In this document: positions 16,282 to 25,215 of the stretch, piece by piece | Layout of the letters: the number at the start of each line of letters is the position of its first letter | Position numbering within the stretch: the stretch's first letter is position 1 | Origin: Pseudomonadota bacterium | GTDB lineage: Bacteria; Pseudomonadota; Alphaproteobacteria; Dongiales; Dongiaceae | Length of the DNA: 64,000 bases | NCBI GenBank assembly: GCA_021792365.1 | Contig: JAJYUT010000005.1 | Span: 310,001 to 374,000 of the forward strand | Reading direction: 5' to 3' | The notes under the pieces: model-generated | The model's database searches: none | What the model was told of the DNA's origin: nothing | Seen by the model: the letters and a program-made list of their open reading frames with translations, nothing else | Position numbers and translations under genes: made by a program

Positions 16282-17661
16282 TTAACCGCTGATGCCGGGC
16301 ATCAGCTTGTTGTCGCCTTCGTGGTCGCCGCCGTTGGAAAGCTCGTCGAGGGTCAGGTCGACGGCCTGCTCGAACTTGGTCAGCGTCTCCTTGAGGCACG
16401 CCTCGTCATGTCCGGCGGAGATGAACCAGGGTTCGCGGCTGTCGGGCTCGCACATCACGCCCATGTCGATGAGGATGCCCGCCATCGTGTCATAGAACGT
16501 GTAGTCGCTGAGCTTCCAGTTCCGGTAGGTGGTGGGCGCCTGCGCGCTGAAGAACAGGCCGGACATCGAGTAGTGGCCGGTGAAGCTGTGCGGGATGCCG
16601 CGGCGGGTCAGCACCTTGTGCATGCCCTCCTGCATCGCCCTGCCGTAGGCGGCGATGCGGTCCAGCGCGTCGGTGTCCTTGAGGATGGTCAGCGTCTTCT
16701 CGGCGGCGGCGAGGCTCATGGCCTGCGCCGTATAGGTGCCACCATGGGCGACGCCCTTGCCGTATTTGCGCATGACCTCTTCCTTGCCGCCGATCGCCGC
16801 AATCGGATAGCCGTTGGCCATCGCCTTGGCGACGGTGAAGATGTCGGCCTCGATGCCGTAGAGCGCCTGAGCGCCGCCCTTGCCGACGCGGAAGCCGGTC
16901 TTCACCTCGTCCACGATCATCAGGACGCCGTATTTGGTGCACAGCTCGCGCACCGCCTTGATGAACTCGGGCTTGGAAGGGATGCCACAGCAATTGCCGA
17001 GGATCGGCTCGATCAGGACCGCCGCGATCGAATCATGGTGCTTCTTCAGCACCTCCTCGAGGCGGTTGGCGTCGTTGTACGGCACCTGCCAGAACAGCTG
17101 GCGCACCAGCTTCGGGATGCCATCGCCGTAGGAGATCAGGACCGGATCCTTGCTCTGGTCCTTCATGCTGTCCGGATCCGCCGTCCACATGGTGGCGTCG
17201 AACAGGCCGTGATAGGAGCCTTCGAAGGTGACGTAGTTGTCCTTGCCGGTATAGCCGCGGGCGAGGCGCAGGGCGGCCATCACCGCCTCGGTGCCGGAAT
17301 TGGAGAAGCGCACCAGATCGGCGGCCGGCATCATCTCCTTGATCAGCTTGGCGACGCGAACCTCGCCCTCGGTGCCGAGGGCGTAGACGGTGCCGACCGG
17401 CTGGGCCTCGCGCGCGGCGGCATCGACCTCGTCATGGCAATGGCCGAGGATCGCTGGGCCGTAGCCCAGGCGGTAGTCGATGTACTCGTTGCCGTCGATG
17501 TCCCAGAGGCGGGCGCCCTTGCCGCGCTTCACGAACACGGTTTCCTTCTCGCCCCAGAAGCGGAAGTTGGAAGAAACCCCCAGCGGCAGATGCTTCACAG
17601 CCTCCTCGTAATGTGCGTTGGATTTCGTGAGGTTGCGCCGCTTGGTCTTGATCGTGCCCAT
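16282..17661 (-). CDS. Class III aminotransferase (glutamate-1-semialdehyde aminomutase-like)
   Basis: A 459-residue PLP enzyme. It shows GNEYIDYRLGYGPAILGHCH, the PLP phosphate-binding RFSNSGTEAVMAALRLAR, LIEPILGNCCGIP, VDEVKTGFRVGKGGAQ (PLP-ring Asp) and the Schiff-base Lys in FTVAKAMANGYPIAA. The nearest relatives by eye are GSA-like aminotransferases; heme synthesis is unlikely to be its job because the context is a divergent TetR regulator and an acyl-CoA synthetase, suggesting amino-compound catabolism. The start at 17661 is followed by the basic N-terminus MGTIKTKRRNL. Confidence 0.85.
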   Translation of the reverse strand: MGTIKTKRRNLTKSNAHYEEAVKHLPLGVSSNFRFWGEKETVFVKRGKGARLWDIDGNEYIDYRLGYGPAILGHCHDEVDAAAREAQPVGTVYALGTEGEVRVAKLIKEMMPAADLVRFSNSGTEAVMAALRLARGYTGKDNYVTFEGSYHGLFDATMWTADPDSMKDQSKDPVLISYGDGIPKLVRQLFWQVPYNDANRLEEVLKKHHDSIAAVLIEPILGNCCGIPSKPEFIKAVRELCTKYGVLMIVDEVKTGFRVGKGGAQALYGIEADIFTVAKAMANGYPIAAIGGKEEVMRKYGKGVAHGGTYTAQAMSLAAAEKTLTILKDTDALDRIAAYGRAMQEGMHKVLTRRGIPHSFTGHYSMSGLFFSAQAPTTYRNWKLSDYTFYDTMAGILIDMGVMCEPDSREPWFISAGHDEACLKETLTKFEQAVDLTLDELSNGGDHEGDNKLMPGISG

Positions 17662-17774
17662 GAATCGCTCCGTTTTTGGGCGCCGCTGAAGCCCTCCGTA
17701 GCGTCGTCTCAGCGGCGGATCATTAAATGACGATATAGAAAAGCTAGCCGCCCTCTGGCATAATGTCCAGCATG

Positions 17775-17790
17775 TTAAATGAACATTTAA
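17775..17790. promoter_or_regulatory. Palindromic operator-like site between aminotransferase and TetR-type genes
   Basis: TTAAATGAACATTTAA is a perfect palindrome (7-base arms around AA). A further half-site TTAAATG lies at 17723-17729, near the aminotransferase start. A second, imperfect palindrome, CATTTCAAC...GTTGAATG, lies at about 17815-17833. All are in the 226-base divergent intergenic region, so the regulator at 17888 may control both directions. Confidence 0.55.
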
Positions 17791-17887
17791 TTCCGCAGGT
17801 GCAGCAATCCTTTGCATTTCAACGGGTTGAATGTAGAGTATTCGCCTTAAACGCGAGCAGGGGACTCGTGTGGTAGGGGTTGTTAAG

Positions 17888-18895
17888 ATGGCCAAAGCCG
17901 AAGCCGCCAAGGAGATTCGCCGCAAGCAACTGATCGACGCGACCATGCGGGCGATCGGGCGCTACGGCTATGCCAGCCTGACCTTGACCCATGTCGCCGG
18001 CGAGGCGGGGCTCTCGCCGGGCATCGTCAATTTCTATTTCAAATCCAAGGAACAGCTCCTCATCGCGACGCTGGAGAACATCGCGGAGGAGTATTCGGCG
18101 TTCTGGCAGGCCGCGATCACCAAGGGCCGGGTGTCGCCCGCCGCCGGGCTCGAGGCGATGATCGACGCCGACTTCCACGCCTCGGTCTGCAACGCGGAAA
18201 AGGTCTCGGTCTGGTACGCCTTCTGGGCGGAGGCGCGCAACAATGCCAGATACCAGGGCTTGGTGATGCGCCTGGAGGAGGAATACCTCAAGGAAACCGA
18301 GCAGCTCTGCGCCCGCATCGTCGCGGAGGGCGCCTATGAAGGCGTCGATGCGCACCAGGCTGCCGTCGGCCTCAATGCCATGATCGATGGCCTGTGGTTC
18401 GATTGCCTGATGTCGCCCGCCAAGTTCGACCGCCAGGGCGCCAAGCGCACCTGCCTTGCCTATCTCGCCGCCGTGTTCCCGGCGCATTTCGGCAGCGGTG
18501 CGGCGACCAAGCGCGGCAAGGGAGACATCGAGCCAAGCATCGCGCTGGCGATCGACAAGGACGTGCAGGGGCGCGATGCCCACCGCGCGCGGCTGGCGGC
18601 GGCCTTGCGCAAGCGCCTGGAGCCGGTCGGCACGATGCGGCGCGAGGCGCTGGCGGCCGCCACCGGCGTCTCCGTCAAGGTGCTGGAAAGCTGGCTGGAG
18701 GGACGCGCGGAGCCGACCTCCTGGCAGATGGGGCGCCTGATCGTCGCGGTCGACGCGCAGCTCTGGATGGAGGTCTACGGACCGGTCCATGAGGAGGCAA
18801 GGCGCCTGCTCGAGGCAAAGCTGGCACAGCAGCGCGACTTCGCCGAGCGCGAGCAGGCGGCGCTCAACTCGCTCTCCGGAAAGCCGAAGGACTAG
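17888..18895 (+). CDS. TetR-family regulator (BetI-like) with an extra C-terminal helix-turn-helix-like domain
   Basis: A 335-residue protein, much longer than a normal TetR protein (about 200). Residues 1-200 follow BetI: RRKQLIDATMRAIGRYGYAS, then THVAGEAGLSPGIVNFYFKSKEQLL (HTH) and a BetI-like ligand domain (SVWYAFWAEARNN). From about residue 225 comes an added domain: RLAAALRKRLEPVGTMRREA, then AATGVSVKVLESWLEGRAEP, which looks like a Cro/XRE-type HTH. The start at 17888 is preferred; a GTG at 17870 is in frame. It lies 8 bases before the acyl-CoA synthetase gene. Confidence 0.8.
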   Translation: MAKAEAAKEIRRKQLIDATMRAIGRYGYASLTLTHVAGEAGLSPGIVNFYFKSKEQLLIATLENIAEEYSAFWQAAITKGRVSPAAGLEAMIDADFHASVCNAEKVSVWYAFWAEARNNARYQGLVMRLEEEYLKETEQLCARIVAEGAYEGVDAHQAAVGLNAMIDGLWFDCLMSPAKFDRQGAKRTCLAYLAAVFPAHFGSGAATKRGKGDIEPSIALAIDKDVQGRDAHRARLAAALRKRLEPVGTMRREALAAATGVSVKVLESWLEGRAEPTSWQMGRLIVAVDAQLWMEVYGPVHEEARRLLEAKLAQQRDFAEREQAALNSLSGKPKD

Positions 18896-18903
18896 CGACG
18901 TCC

Positions 18904-21021
18904 ATGTCCGACCTTGTCAAGCTGACTTCGGCGAACGCCGCGGCGCTGCAGGCGCATCGCCTGGCGCCGTTGCTGATGCCGAAGCGCGTCGCCCTCGTCG
19001 GCGCGTCGCCCAAGGAAGGCACGGTCGGAAGCGGCATGATCGTGGCCGCCACGATGGGCGAGCCTGCGACGGAGATCGCGCTGGTCAATCCGAATTACAA
19101 GGAGATCGGCGGGCGGCCGGTCTATCCCAGTCTTCGCGATGTGCCGCAGCCGGTCGACATGGCCGTCCTCGGCGTCTCCAACGAGCGGCTGGAGGCGGCG
19201 GTACAGGATGCGATCGCCGCGGGCGTCAAGGCGCTTACCATCTTCGCCTCCGGTTATCTCGAAATCGACCTTGAGCCGAGGCTCACCAGGCGCATCGCGG
19301 CGATGGCGCGCGAGGCGGGCATCCAGATCTGCGGCGGCAATTGCATGGGGTTCTACAATCTCAGCTATGGCCTGCGCGTCTGCGGCTTCCCGCCGCCGCC
19401 ATGGATGCGCAAGGGCGGCGCCGTCCTGCTCACCCATTCCGGCTCGGTCTATTCCGGCATCTGCCACAACGACAAGCGCATGGGCTGGGCGCTGGCGATC
19501 TCTGCGGGGCAGGAGCTGACCACCACCATCGCCGACTACCTCGACTTCGCGCTCGAGATGCCGGAAGCGCGCTGCATCGGCGTGTTCCTGGAGACCGTGC
19601 GCGACCCGGCGAATTTCGTCGCCGGGCTCGAGAAGGCGCGCGAGCGCGACATCCCGGTGATCGCGTTGAAGGTCGGCAAGACCGCCGCCTCCGCCGCCAA
19701 GGCGGTCAGCCATTCCGGCGCCATCGCCGGCAACCATGCCGCCTATGCCGCCTTGTTCGACCGGCACAACGTGATCGAGGTCGAGACGCTGGACGATTTC
19801 GCCAACGCGCTGCGCCTGTATTCGGGGCCGCGGCGCCTGGCAGCGGGCGGCATCGCGACCATGCACGATTCCGGCGGGCTGCTCGAGCTCACCATCGACC
19901 TGGCGGAGAAACGCGGCGTTTCCTTTGCTCCGATCTCGGAGGACACCAAGCGCAAGCTGGCTGCGCGGCTCGATGCCGGGCTGGAGCCGACCAATCCGCT
20001 CGATGCCTGGGGAACGGGCAAGGATTACGAAGCCGCGATGGGCGACATGATGACCGCGCTGGCCGATGACCCCGCCACCGCCTGCGGCATCTTCTGCGTC
20101 GAGACCCGCGACGGCTATTATCTGTCAGACGGCTATGCGGCGCTGATGGAGAATGCCTTCGCACGCACCGACAAGCCGCTGCTGCTCGCCACCAATCTCG
20201 GCAGCAACGGATCGGACGGCGTCGCGCAGCGCCTGACCGAGCATGGCATCCCCGTTCTCTCCGGCGTCGATTCCGCGCTCAGCGTCATGAAGCTGGCGCT
20301 GCGCCATCGCGACCGCATCGCGCAACCGCGCCTCGACGTTCCCGCCGCGCCGAAAGGGCTGCGGGAGAAATGGGCACCGCGCCTCGCGCGGGGTGAGCCG
20401 CTCGACGAGGATGCCAGCCTCGCGCTGCTGGAGGATTACGGGCTGCAGGTTCCGAAGCGCCACGTGGTCGGCAGCGCGGACCAGGCGGTTACCTGGGCGC
20501 AGCGCCTCGGCTATCCGGTCGCGCTGAAGACCGCCGAGCCGGGCGTGCACCACAAATCCGATGTCGGCGGCGTGAAGCTCGACATCCGCGATGCTGCCCA
20601 GCTCCGCGCGGCCTACGACGAGATGGCGCAGCGCCTCGGCCCGCGCATGCTGCTGACGCGGATGGTGGACAAGGGGACGGAGCTGGCGCTGGGCGGGCTG
20701 CATGACCCGCAATTCGGCATGCTGCTGATTCTGGGCGCCGGCGGCACGCTGATCGAGATGCTGGACGACCGCGCCTTCGCCCTCGCGCCGATTGACGAAC
20801 TGGACGCCGAGCGCAAGCTGGACAGCTTGAAGCTGCGCAAGCTGCTCGGCGGCGTGCGCGGGCAGAAGCCCGCGCATCTGCCCAGCATCCTCATGACGAT
20901 CGCGCGCTTCTCCGCGTTGCTTGCCGATCTGGACGGCTTGGTTGCGGAGATCGACGTGAACCCGCTGATCGCCGGCCCCGGCGCCTGCATGGCGGTGGAC
21001 GCGCTCATCGTGCCGCGCTAG
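18904..21021 (+). CDS. NDP-forming acyl-CoA synthetase (acetate-CoA ligase family)
   Basis: A 705-residue fused alpha-beta protein. The N-terminal CoA-binding domain starts at RVALVGASPKEGTVG, followed by succinyl-CoA-ligase-like domains with the phosphorylated His in SHSGAIAGN (about residue 269). The C-terminal ATP-grasp domain starts near LALLEDYGLQVPKRHVV, with VALKTAEPGVHHKSDVGGV and EIDVNPLI. It makes an acyl-CoA from an acid, CoA and ATP, giving ADP. It is co-transcribed with the TetR-type regulator, which probably senses its substrate or product. The acid is unknown. Confidence 0.88.
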   Translation: MSDLVKLTSANAAALQAHRLAPLLMPKRVALVGASPKEGTVGSGMIVAATMGEPATEIALVNPNYKEIGGRPVYPSLRDVPQPVDMAVLGVSNERLEAAVQDAIAAGVKALTIFASGYLEIDLEPRLTRRIAAMAREAGIQICGGNCMGFYNLSYGLRVCGFPPPPWMRKGGAVLLTHSGSVYSGICHNDKRMGWALAISAGQELTTTIADYLDFALEMPEARCIGVFLETVRDPANFVAGLEKARERDIPVIALKVGKTAASAAKAVSHSGAIAGNHAAYAALFDRHNVIEVETLDDFANALRLYSGPRRLAAGGIATMHDSGGLLELTIDLAEKRGVSFAPISEDTKRKLAARLDAGLEPTNPLDAWGTGKDYEAAMGDMMTALADDPATACGIFCVETRDGYYLSDGYAALMENAFARTDKPLLLATNLGSNGSDGVAQRLTEHGIPVLSGVDSALSVMKLALRHRDRIAQPRLDVPAAPKGLREKWAPRLARGEPLDEDASLALLEDYGLQVPKRHVVGSADQAVTWAQRLGYPVALKTAEPGVHHKSDVGGVKLDIRDAAQLRAAYDEMAQRLGPRMLLTRMVDKGTELALGGLHDPQFGMLLILGAGGTLIEMLDDRAFALAPIDELDAERKLDSLKLRKLLGGVRGQKPAHLPSILMTIARFSALLADLDGLVAEIDVNPLIAGPGACMAVDALIVPR

Positions 21022-21025
21022 GCGA

Positions 21026-21241
21026 TCATCCCCATCTATTCCACCACTCGTCCGGAGACGGCGGAATGTCGTGCTTTCGTGGCGCGCGCCCCAGGGTGAC
21101 GATCCAAAGCACGACGAGCAGGATGGGCGCGATGGCGGCTAGCTTCCATGTGATCTCGCCCGCAGCCAGCACGAGGATCAGCCAGAGCGGCGCGGCGACC
21201 ACTAGCGCCTTGATGCCCGTGACACCATACCAGCCTTTCAT
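21026..21241 (-). CDS. Small two-helix membrane protein of unknown function
   Basis: A 71-residue protein with a very good ribosome binding site (GGAGGTGAACG before the ATG at 21241). Two hydrophobic stretches, ALVVAAPLWLILVLAAG and LAAIAPILLVVLWIVTLG, lie at about residues 12-28 and 34-51, followed by a polar tail ending PPSPDEWWNRWG. No family is recognised. It converges on the acyl-CoA synthetase gene. Confidence 0.65.
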   Translation of the reverse strand: MKGWYGVTGIKALVVAAPLWLILVLAAGEITWKLAAIAPILLVVLWIVTLGRAPRKHDIPPSPDEWWNRWG

Positions 21242-21478
21242 CGTTCACCTCCACGATTCGCAAGTCGGCGCAGCGCACTAATCATCCCCGCCGAAATCAC
21301 CGCCGCCGCTCTCACCACCAGTCGCGGCCTCGCGCGCCATCGAGCGTGCCAGCGTCTTGGCGCGCCGATCACGCTCTGAGCGGCTCCCCTCTGAGCTTCA
21401 GACACAGCGCCGCTCGAAACCGGCCGGCAGTCCCACCAGGCGGATCGCGACGATGGCAAACGTGGAGAGCATCGCAAC

Positions 21479-21814
21479 TCAGTCGCCTCCGCCGCCTCCG
21501 CCGCCGTCGGTACCTTCGCCTCCCACACTGCCATTGCCATGGTCATGGGACTCACGCCGCCGCCGTCCACGGCTCATGAGGTGCGACGCTTCATCGAGAT
21601 ATCCGTCCTGCCGCTGGTGGTCGGGCTTTGGCACGCGGGTGCCGAACATGAAGACGAACACGATCCAGAAGATGAAGAATCCAAGAACGATTACTCCGCC
21701 GAGCGGCCGGATGTTCGGAGAATCGAATCCGCCCGCGGCATAGATCAGCATGCCGCCGAGAACGATGCTTGCCGCCAGCGCCCGAACAGCCGCGTTGACG
21801 ATGTGCGCCAGCAT
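21479..21814 (-). CDS. Small membrane protein with glycine-rich tail, unknown function
   Basis: A 111-residue protein. Two hydrophobic segments lie near residues 5-26 and 40-57 (VIVLGFFIFWIVFVFMF), then a basic, His-containing linker (SRGRRRRESHDHGNG) and a run of seven Gly before the final Asp. No known family is recognised. It starts 13 bases after the stop of the Hpt protein gene, so the two are likely co-transcribed. The low-complexity tail encoded by GGC-rich codons suggests slippage-prone DNA. The 237 bases between it and the next gene hold nothing I can support. Confidence 0.55.
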   Translation of the reverse strand: MLAHIVNAAVRALAASIVLGGMLIYAAGGFDSPNIRPLGGVIVLGFFIFWIVFVFMFGTRVPKPDHQRQDGYLDEASHLMSRGRRRRESHDHGNGSVGGEGTDGGGGGGGD

Positions 21815-21827
21815 GGGCGGCGCGGCG

Positions 21828-22619
21828 CTACCCGATCCCGAACTGCGCGACGACCTTCCCGAAATCGTCGGCGAAATGGTCGCCGGTGCGGAGGATCGCG
21901 ACGTCATCGGGGATGCCGGGGAACAGGGCGCGGTCGCTGCCCTGGCTGGTGAGGATGGCGGCGGGAATCTTCTCAATGCTGGCGATGGCGCGGACCGCGC
22001 GCACGAGGTCGAGGCCGCTCATGGTGCGCATCACCTGCGAGGTGATGATCATGTCGGGCCGGGCGCGCAGGGCCGCGTTCAGCCCTTCCATCGGGTCGTT
22101 GACGGCGTTCACGCGGAAGCCGCAGGCCATGATCTGCTGCGCGAGCAGCTTGGCGAGCGCGCGGGTCGGCGTCACCAGCAGGATCTCGACATTGTGCTTG
22201 TTGATGTCACGGACCGAGAAGTTCTGCACCAGGTGCGTCGGCAAAGCGCGCACGATCCGGGCGAGCTCCTCGTCGCTCGGCTGCTGCGGGCGCTCGAGCA
22301 TCTGGCCTAGGCGGTCGATGAAGGTCTGCAGGTCGCCCGGCGTATGCTGCGTCCAGCTCGTGAGGTCGTTGATGTAGTTCTCCAGGCGGTGTGCGATCTG
22401 CGACAAGGCGGGGTAGCCGAAGCTGCCGCCGATGCCTTTCATGTTGTGCGCCTGTCGCCGTAGCGCGGACAGCGCCGTGTCCGACGGCCCCTCCGCGATC
22501 ATGCGCTCGAGGAGGCGGCTCATCTCGGCCAGCCGGTCGGTCGCGTCGTCATGCAGCTCGACCTGCAGGACGCGCATCATCTCGTCGTAATTGCCGCCGC
22601 TTACCTTGATCGCCGTCAT
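21828..22619 (-). CDS. Hpt phosphotransfer protein with a degenerate receiver domain
   Basis: A 263-residue signalling protein. Residues about 15-110 form a histidine phosphotransfer domain with the site RRQAHNMKGIGGSFGYPAL (His58 region). Residues about 140-263 have receiver-like order: VEILLVTPTRALAKLLAQQI, then PDMIITSQVMRTMSGLDLV and KIPAAILTSQ. In true receivers the segment reads PDLILLDxxMP; here the phosphorylated Asp is replaced (TSQVM), and the acidic pair after the first strand is absent. It probably takes phosphate on His but cannot do so on the receiver part. No partner kinase is adjacent. Confidence 0.75.
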   Translation of the reverse strand: MTAIKVSGGNYDEMMRVLQVELHDDATDRLAEMSRLLERMIAEGPSDTALSALRRQAHNMKGIGGSFGYPALSQIAHRLENYINDLTSWTQHTPGDLQTFIDRLGQMLERPQQPSDEELARIVRALPTHLVQNFSVRDINKHNVEILLVTPTRALAKLLAQQIMACGFRVNAVNDPMEGLNAALRARPDMIITSQVMRTMSGLDLVRAVRAIASIEKIPAAILTSQGSDRALFPGIPDDVAILRTGDHFADDFGKVVAQFGIG

Positions 22620-22762
22620 GGTCTTTCCCCGTCCTCGGCCGAAGGGCCGCTGGCATCCAATGCCATGGGGCGCGTTGAGATATGGTAAAACGCGCCCTGC
22701 GGCATTCGCCTCAAATGCGAGGGAAACGAGCGGTCTCTCCAGTCTTCGCGCACGCCAATTCC

Positions 22763-22862
22763 GTCATGGCAAGGCTTGGCCTTGCCATCCACGAGTTTCG
22801 TTGTGCGAAACACTGTGGTTGCAAGCAAACTCGTGGATCCCAAGGCCAAGCCTTGGGATGAC
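22763..22862. repeat. GTCAT-bounded cruciform repeat element, copy 1
   Basis: A 100-base inverted repeat opens with GTCATGGCAAGG and closes with CCTTGGGATGAC. The inner arms CCACGAGTTT and AAACTCGTGG match perfectly, and each outer arm is itself a small palindrome (GGCAAGG..CCTTGCC; CCCAAGG..CCTTGGG). It lies in the 275-base gap before the amidase gene, which otherwise holds nothing I recognise. Confidence 0.7.
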
Positions 22863-22894
22863 GAAGAGGTGAGCGCACTTTGGTTGTACGCGCT

Positions 22895-24325
22895 TCACCA
22901 CACCGGATCGATCGGCGTTTCCAAACCGTGCTGCGCCTCGATAACCTCGGCGGCGTCCAGCGCGAGGTCCTCGCGGTAGCGGCCGGTAATGACCTGCACG
23001 CCGAGCGGCAGGCCGTTCGGCGCGCCGTCGGCCTCAGCCGTGCCGACCGGCACCGCGGCGGCCGGAAAGCCGAGCAGGTTGACCACGACCATCAATGCGT
23101 GGCTTTCCAGCACGTGGTGCGTGCGCTCCATGTCCGTGGTGTCGAAGCCGATCTCGAATGGCAGGTCGCCGCTATTGGGTCCGATCAGGACCGGGTATTG
23201 CTCCAGGAACAGCGACCACTCCCGGCGATGCCGGGTGACCTGGGCGAAGCCCTTGATGTATTCGGCGATGCCGATGGAGGGCAGCGCGTCGCGCCACAGC
23301 TTCACCGCCTTCATGCCCAGCGGATCCGCATTCGCCTCGATCGTCTCCCACAGCATCTCGCGGATGTCGGCGGCCACCAGCTTCAGCCAGAGCTCGCGCG
23401 CCTCCACGATCGAGGGCGGGGTGACCTCCTCCACGATATATCCGGCGTTGCTCAGCGCCGCGCCGGCCTTGCGCACCGCCTCGGCCACCTGGGGATGGGT
23501 GTAGAGTCCCGGCGCGCCGGTGATGAGGCCGGCCTTGATCGGCCGCTGACGTGCGCGGCCGTGGTGATGAGCAGGCACCCACCAGGGGTCGCGCGGATCG
23601 CGCCCGCTCATCGCGTTGAGGCCGAGGCGCACGTCCTTGACGCGCCGCGCCAGCGGCCCTTGCACCGCGAACATCGCGATGGTCGGCGGCCGCTCCGCCA
23701 TGGCGCTCGCATTGAAGGCCGGTACGCGGCCCATGGTCGGGCGGATGCCGGCCACGCCGCAGCAATAGGCGGGATAGCGGATCGAGCCGCCATAGTCGTT
23801 GCCGTGGGATATGGGGCCAATACCGGCCGCCACCGCCGCCCCGGCGCCGCCCGACGAACCGCCGGGCGTGCGAGCCTTGGCCCACGGGTTATAGGTGCGG
23901 CCGCGCAGCGCGTTGTCGGTATCCCAGCGCAGCGAATAGGCCGGCGCATTGGTGCGTCCGATGAACACCGCGCCAGCCTTGCGCCAATTGGCGACGACGG
24001 GCGAATCCGCTGGAGCGATGATGTCCTTGTAGGCGACAACGCCGTTGGGCGTCGGCAGGTCCTTCTGGTCGATGTTCTCCTTGGTGCTGACGGGAACGCC
24101 GTGCAGCGGGCCGAGGGCCTCGCCGGCCTTCACCGCGGCGTCGGCGGCGTCGGCATCGCGCAGGGCCTGCTCGCGGGTCTGGAAGGTGATCGCGTTGAGC
24201 TTCGGGTTGACGGCGTCGAGCCGTTGCAGGCACGCCTCCGTCACCTCGCGGCTGGAGACCTTGCGCAGGCGGATCGCCTTCGCCAGGTCGGTTGCGTCCC
24301 ATTGCCACAGTTGCGTGCCGCCCAT
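22895..24325 (-). CDS. Amidase signature family enzyme
   Basis: A 476-residue amidase. The Ser-cisSer-Lys triad is visible: Lys in HGVPVSTKENID (about residue 82), and the two Ser residues in TPGGSSGGAGAAVAAGIG and GNDYGGSIRYPAYCCG. It hydrolyses a carboxamide to acid and ammonia; the substrate is not evident. The ATG at 24325 starts MGGTQLWQWDATDLAKAI, normal for the family. It lies beside the D-aminopeptidase gene, divergently, and near a peptide transporter and an acetamidase, so a role in amide or peptide nitrogen scavenging is likely. Confidence 0.9.
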   Translation of the reverse strand: MGGTQLWQWDATDLAKAIRLRKVSSREVTEACLQRLDAVNPKLNAITFQTREQALRDADAADAAVKAGEALGPLHGVPVSTKENIDQKDLPTPNGVVAYKDIIAPADSPVVANWRKAGAVFIGRTNAPAYSLRWDTDNALRGRTYNPWAKARTPGGSSGGAGAAVAAGIGPISHGNDYGGSIRYPAYCCGVAGIRPTMGRVPAFNASAMAERPPTIAMFAVQGPLARRVKDVRLGLNAMSGRDPRDPWWVPAHHHGRARQRPIKAGLITGAPGLYTHPQVAEAVRKAGAALSNAGYIVEEVTPPSIVEARELWLKLVAADIREMLWETIEANADPLGMKAVKLWRDALPSIGIAEYIKGFAQVTRHRREWSLFLEQYPVLIGPNSGDLPFEIGFDTTDMERTHHVLESHALMVVVNLLGFPAAAVPVGTAEADGAPNGLPLGVQVITGRYREDLALDAAEVIEAQHGLETPIDPVW

Positions 24326-24417
24326 GATCGCTCCTTTTCGTTCGCGGCGACGTTAGCGCGGTGCTGGACGTCTGCCAATGGATTGCTAGAGTGGCGCGCG
24401 AATCTCTTGGGGGAATC

Positions 24418-25215
24418 ATGAAGATCTACATCAGCGCCGATATCGAAGGCACCGCCGGCATCACCACCTGGAACGAGGCGGAAAAGAATCATCCCGACTA
24501 TCCCGAGCATCGCGCCGAGATGACGCGCGAGGTGCTGGCCGCCTGCGAAGGCGCGATCTCTGCCGGAGCCAAGGAGATTCTGATCAAGGACGCGCATGAC
24601 AGCGGCCGCAACATCCTGCAGGCCGATCTGCCTGAATGCGCGCGGCTGGTGCGCGGCTGGAGCGGCCACCCCTTGAGCATGGTGCAGGAGCTGGACAAGA
24701 GCTTCGATGCGGCGATGTTCGTCGGTTATCATTCCAAAGCGGGCGACGAAACGAACCCGCTGGCGCACACCCTGACGCTCCGCGTCATGCGCATGCGGAT
24801 CAACGGCACCCCCGTCTCCGAGTTCGTGCTGCACGCCTATGCGGCCGCCTATGTTGGCGTGCCCGTGGTATTCGTCTCCGGCGACCGGCAGCTCTGCGCC
24901 GACATCAAGGGCTGGAATCCCAGCATCACGACCGTGGCGGTGAGCGAAGGGAAGGGGCCGTCGACCATCTCGCTCTCGCCCAAGGCCGCCTGCGCGCGCA
25001 TCCGCGCCGGCGTGGAACAGGCGCTGAACGGCAATCTCACGAGATCGATGCTGAAGCTGCCGAAGAAATTCACCCTGGAAGTCGAGTATTCCAACCCCGT
25101 CAACGCCTACAAGGCCTCCTGGTATCCCGGCTGCAAGCATATCGGCAACCGCACCCTGCGCTTCGAGACGCGGGACTATTTCGAGGTGCTGCGGGCGCTG
25201 AAGTTCATCGCCTGA
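24418..25215 (+). CDS. M55 family D-aminopeptidase (DppA-like)
   Basis: A 265-residue zinc peptidase. The metal ligands of DppA are all visible: Asp8 and Glu10 in ISADIEGTAG, His60 in IKDAHDSG and His105 in FVGYHSKAG. The start at 24418 has a G-rich TTGGGGG before it and puts the ligands at the family positions. DppA releases D-amino acids (D-Ala) from peptides and in Bacillus is encoded with a dipeptide transporter, as here. The gene is divergent from the amidase gene and overlaps the following acetyltransferase gene (TGATG). Confidence 0.9.
   Translation: MKIYISADIEGTAGITTWNEAEKNHPDYPEHRAEMTREVLAACEGAISAGAKEILIKDAHDSGRNILQADLPECARLVRGWSGHPLSMVQELDKSFDAAMFVGYHSKAGDETNPLAHTLTLRVMRMRINGTPVSEFVLHAYAAAYVGVPVVFVSGDRQLCADIKGWNPSITTVAVSEGKGPSTISLSPKAACARIRAGVEQALNGNLTRSMLKLPKKFTLEVEYSNPVNAYKASWYPGCKHIGNRTLRFETRDYFEVLRALKFIA

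Noticed and set aside
21242-21478. Possible small gene between the two small membrane-protein genes
   Set aside because: The open frame across it (ending MISALRRLANRGGER) has no ribosome binding site and overlaps the glycine-rich tail of its neighbour in another frame.
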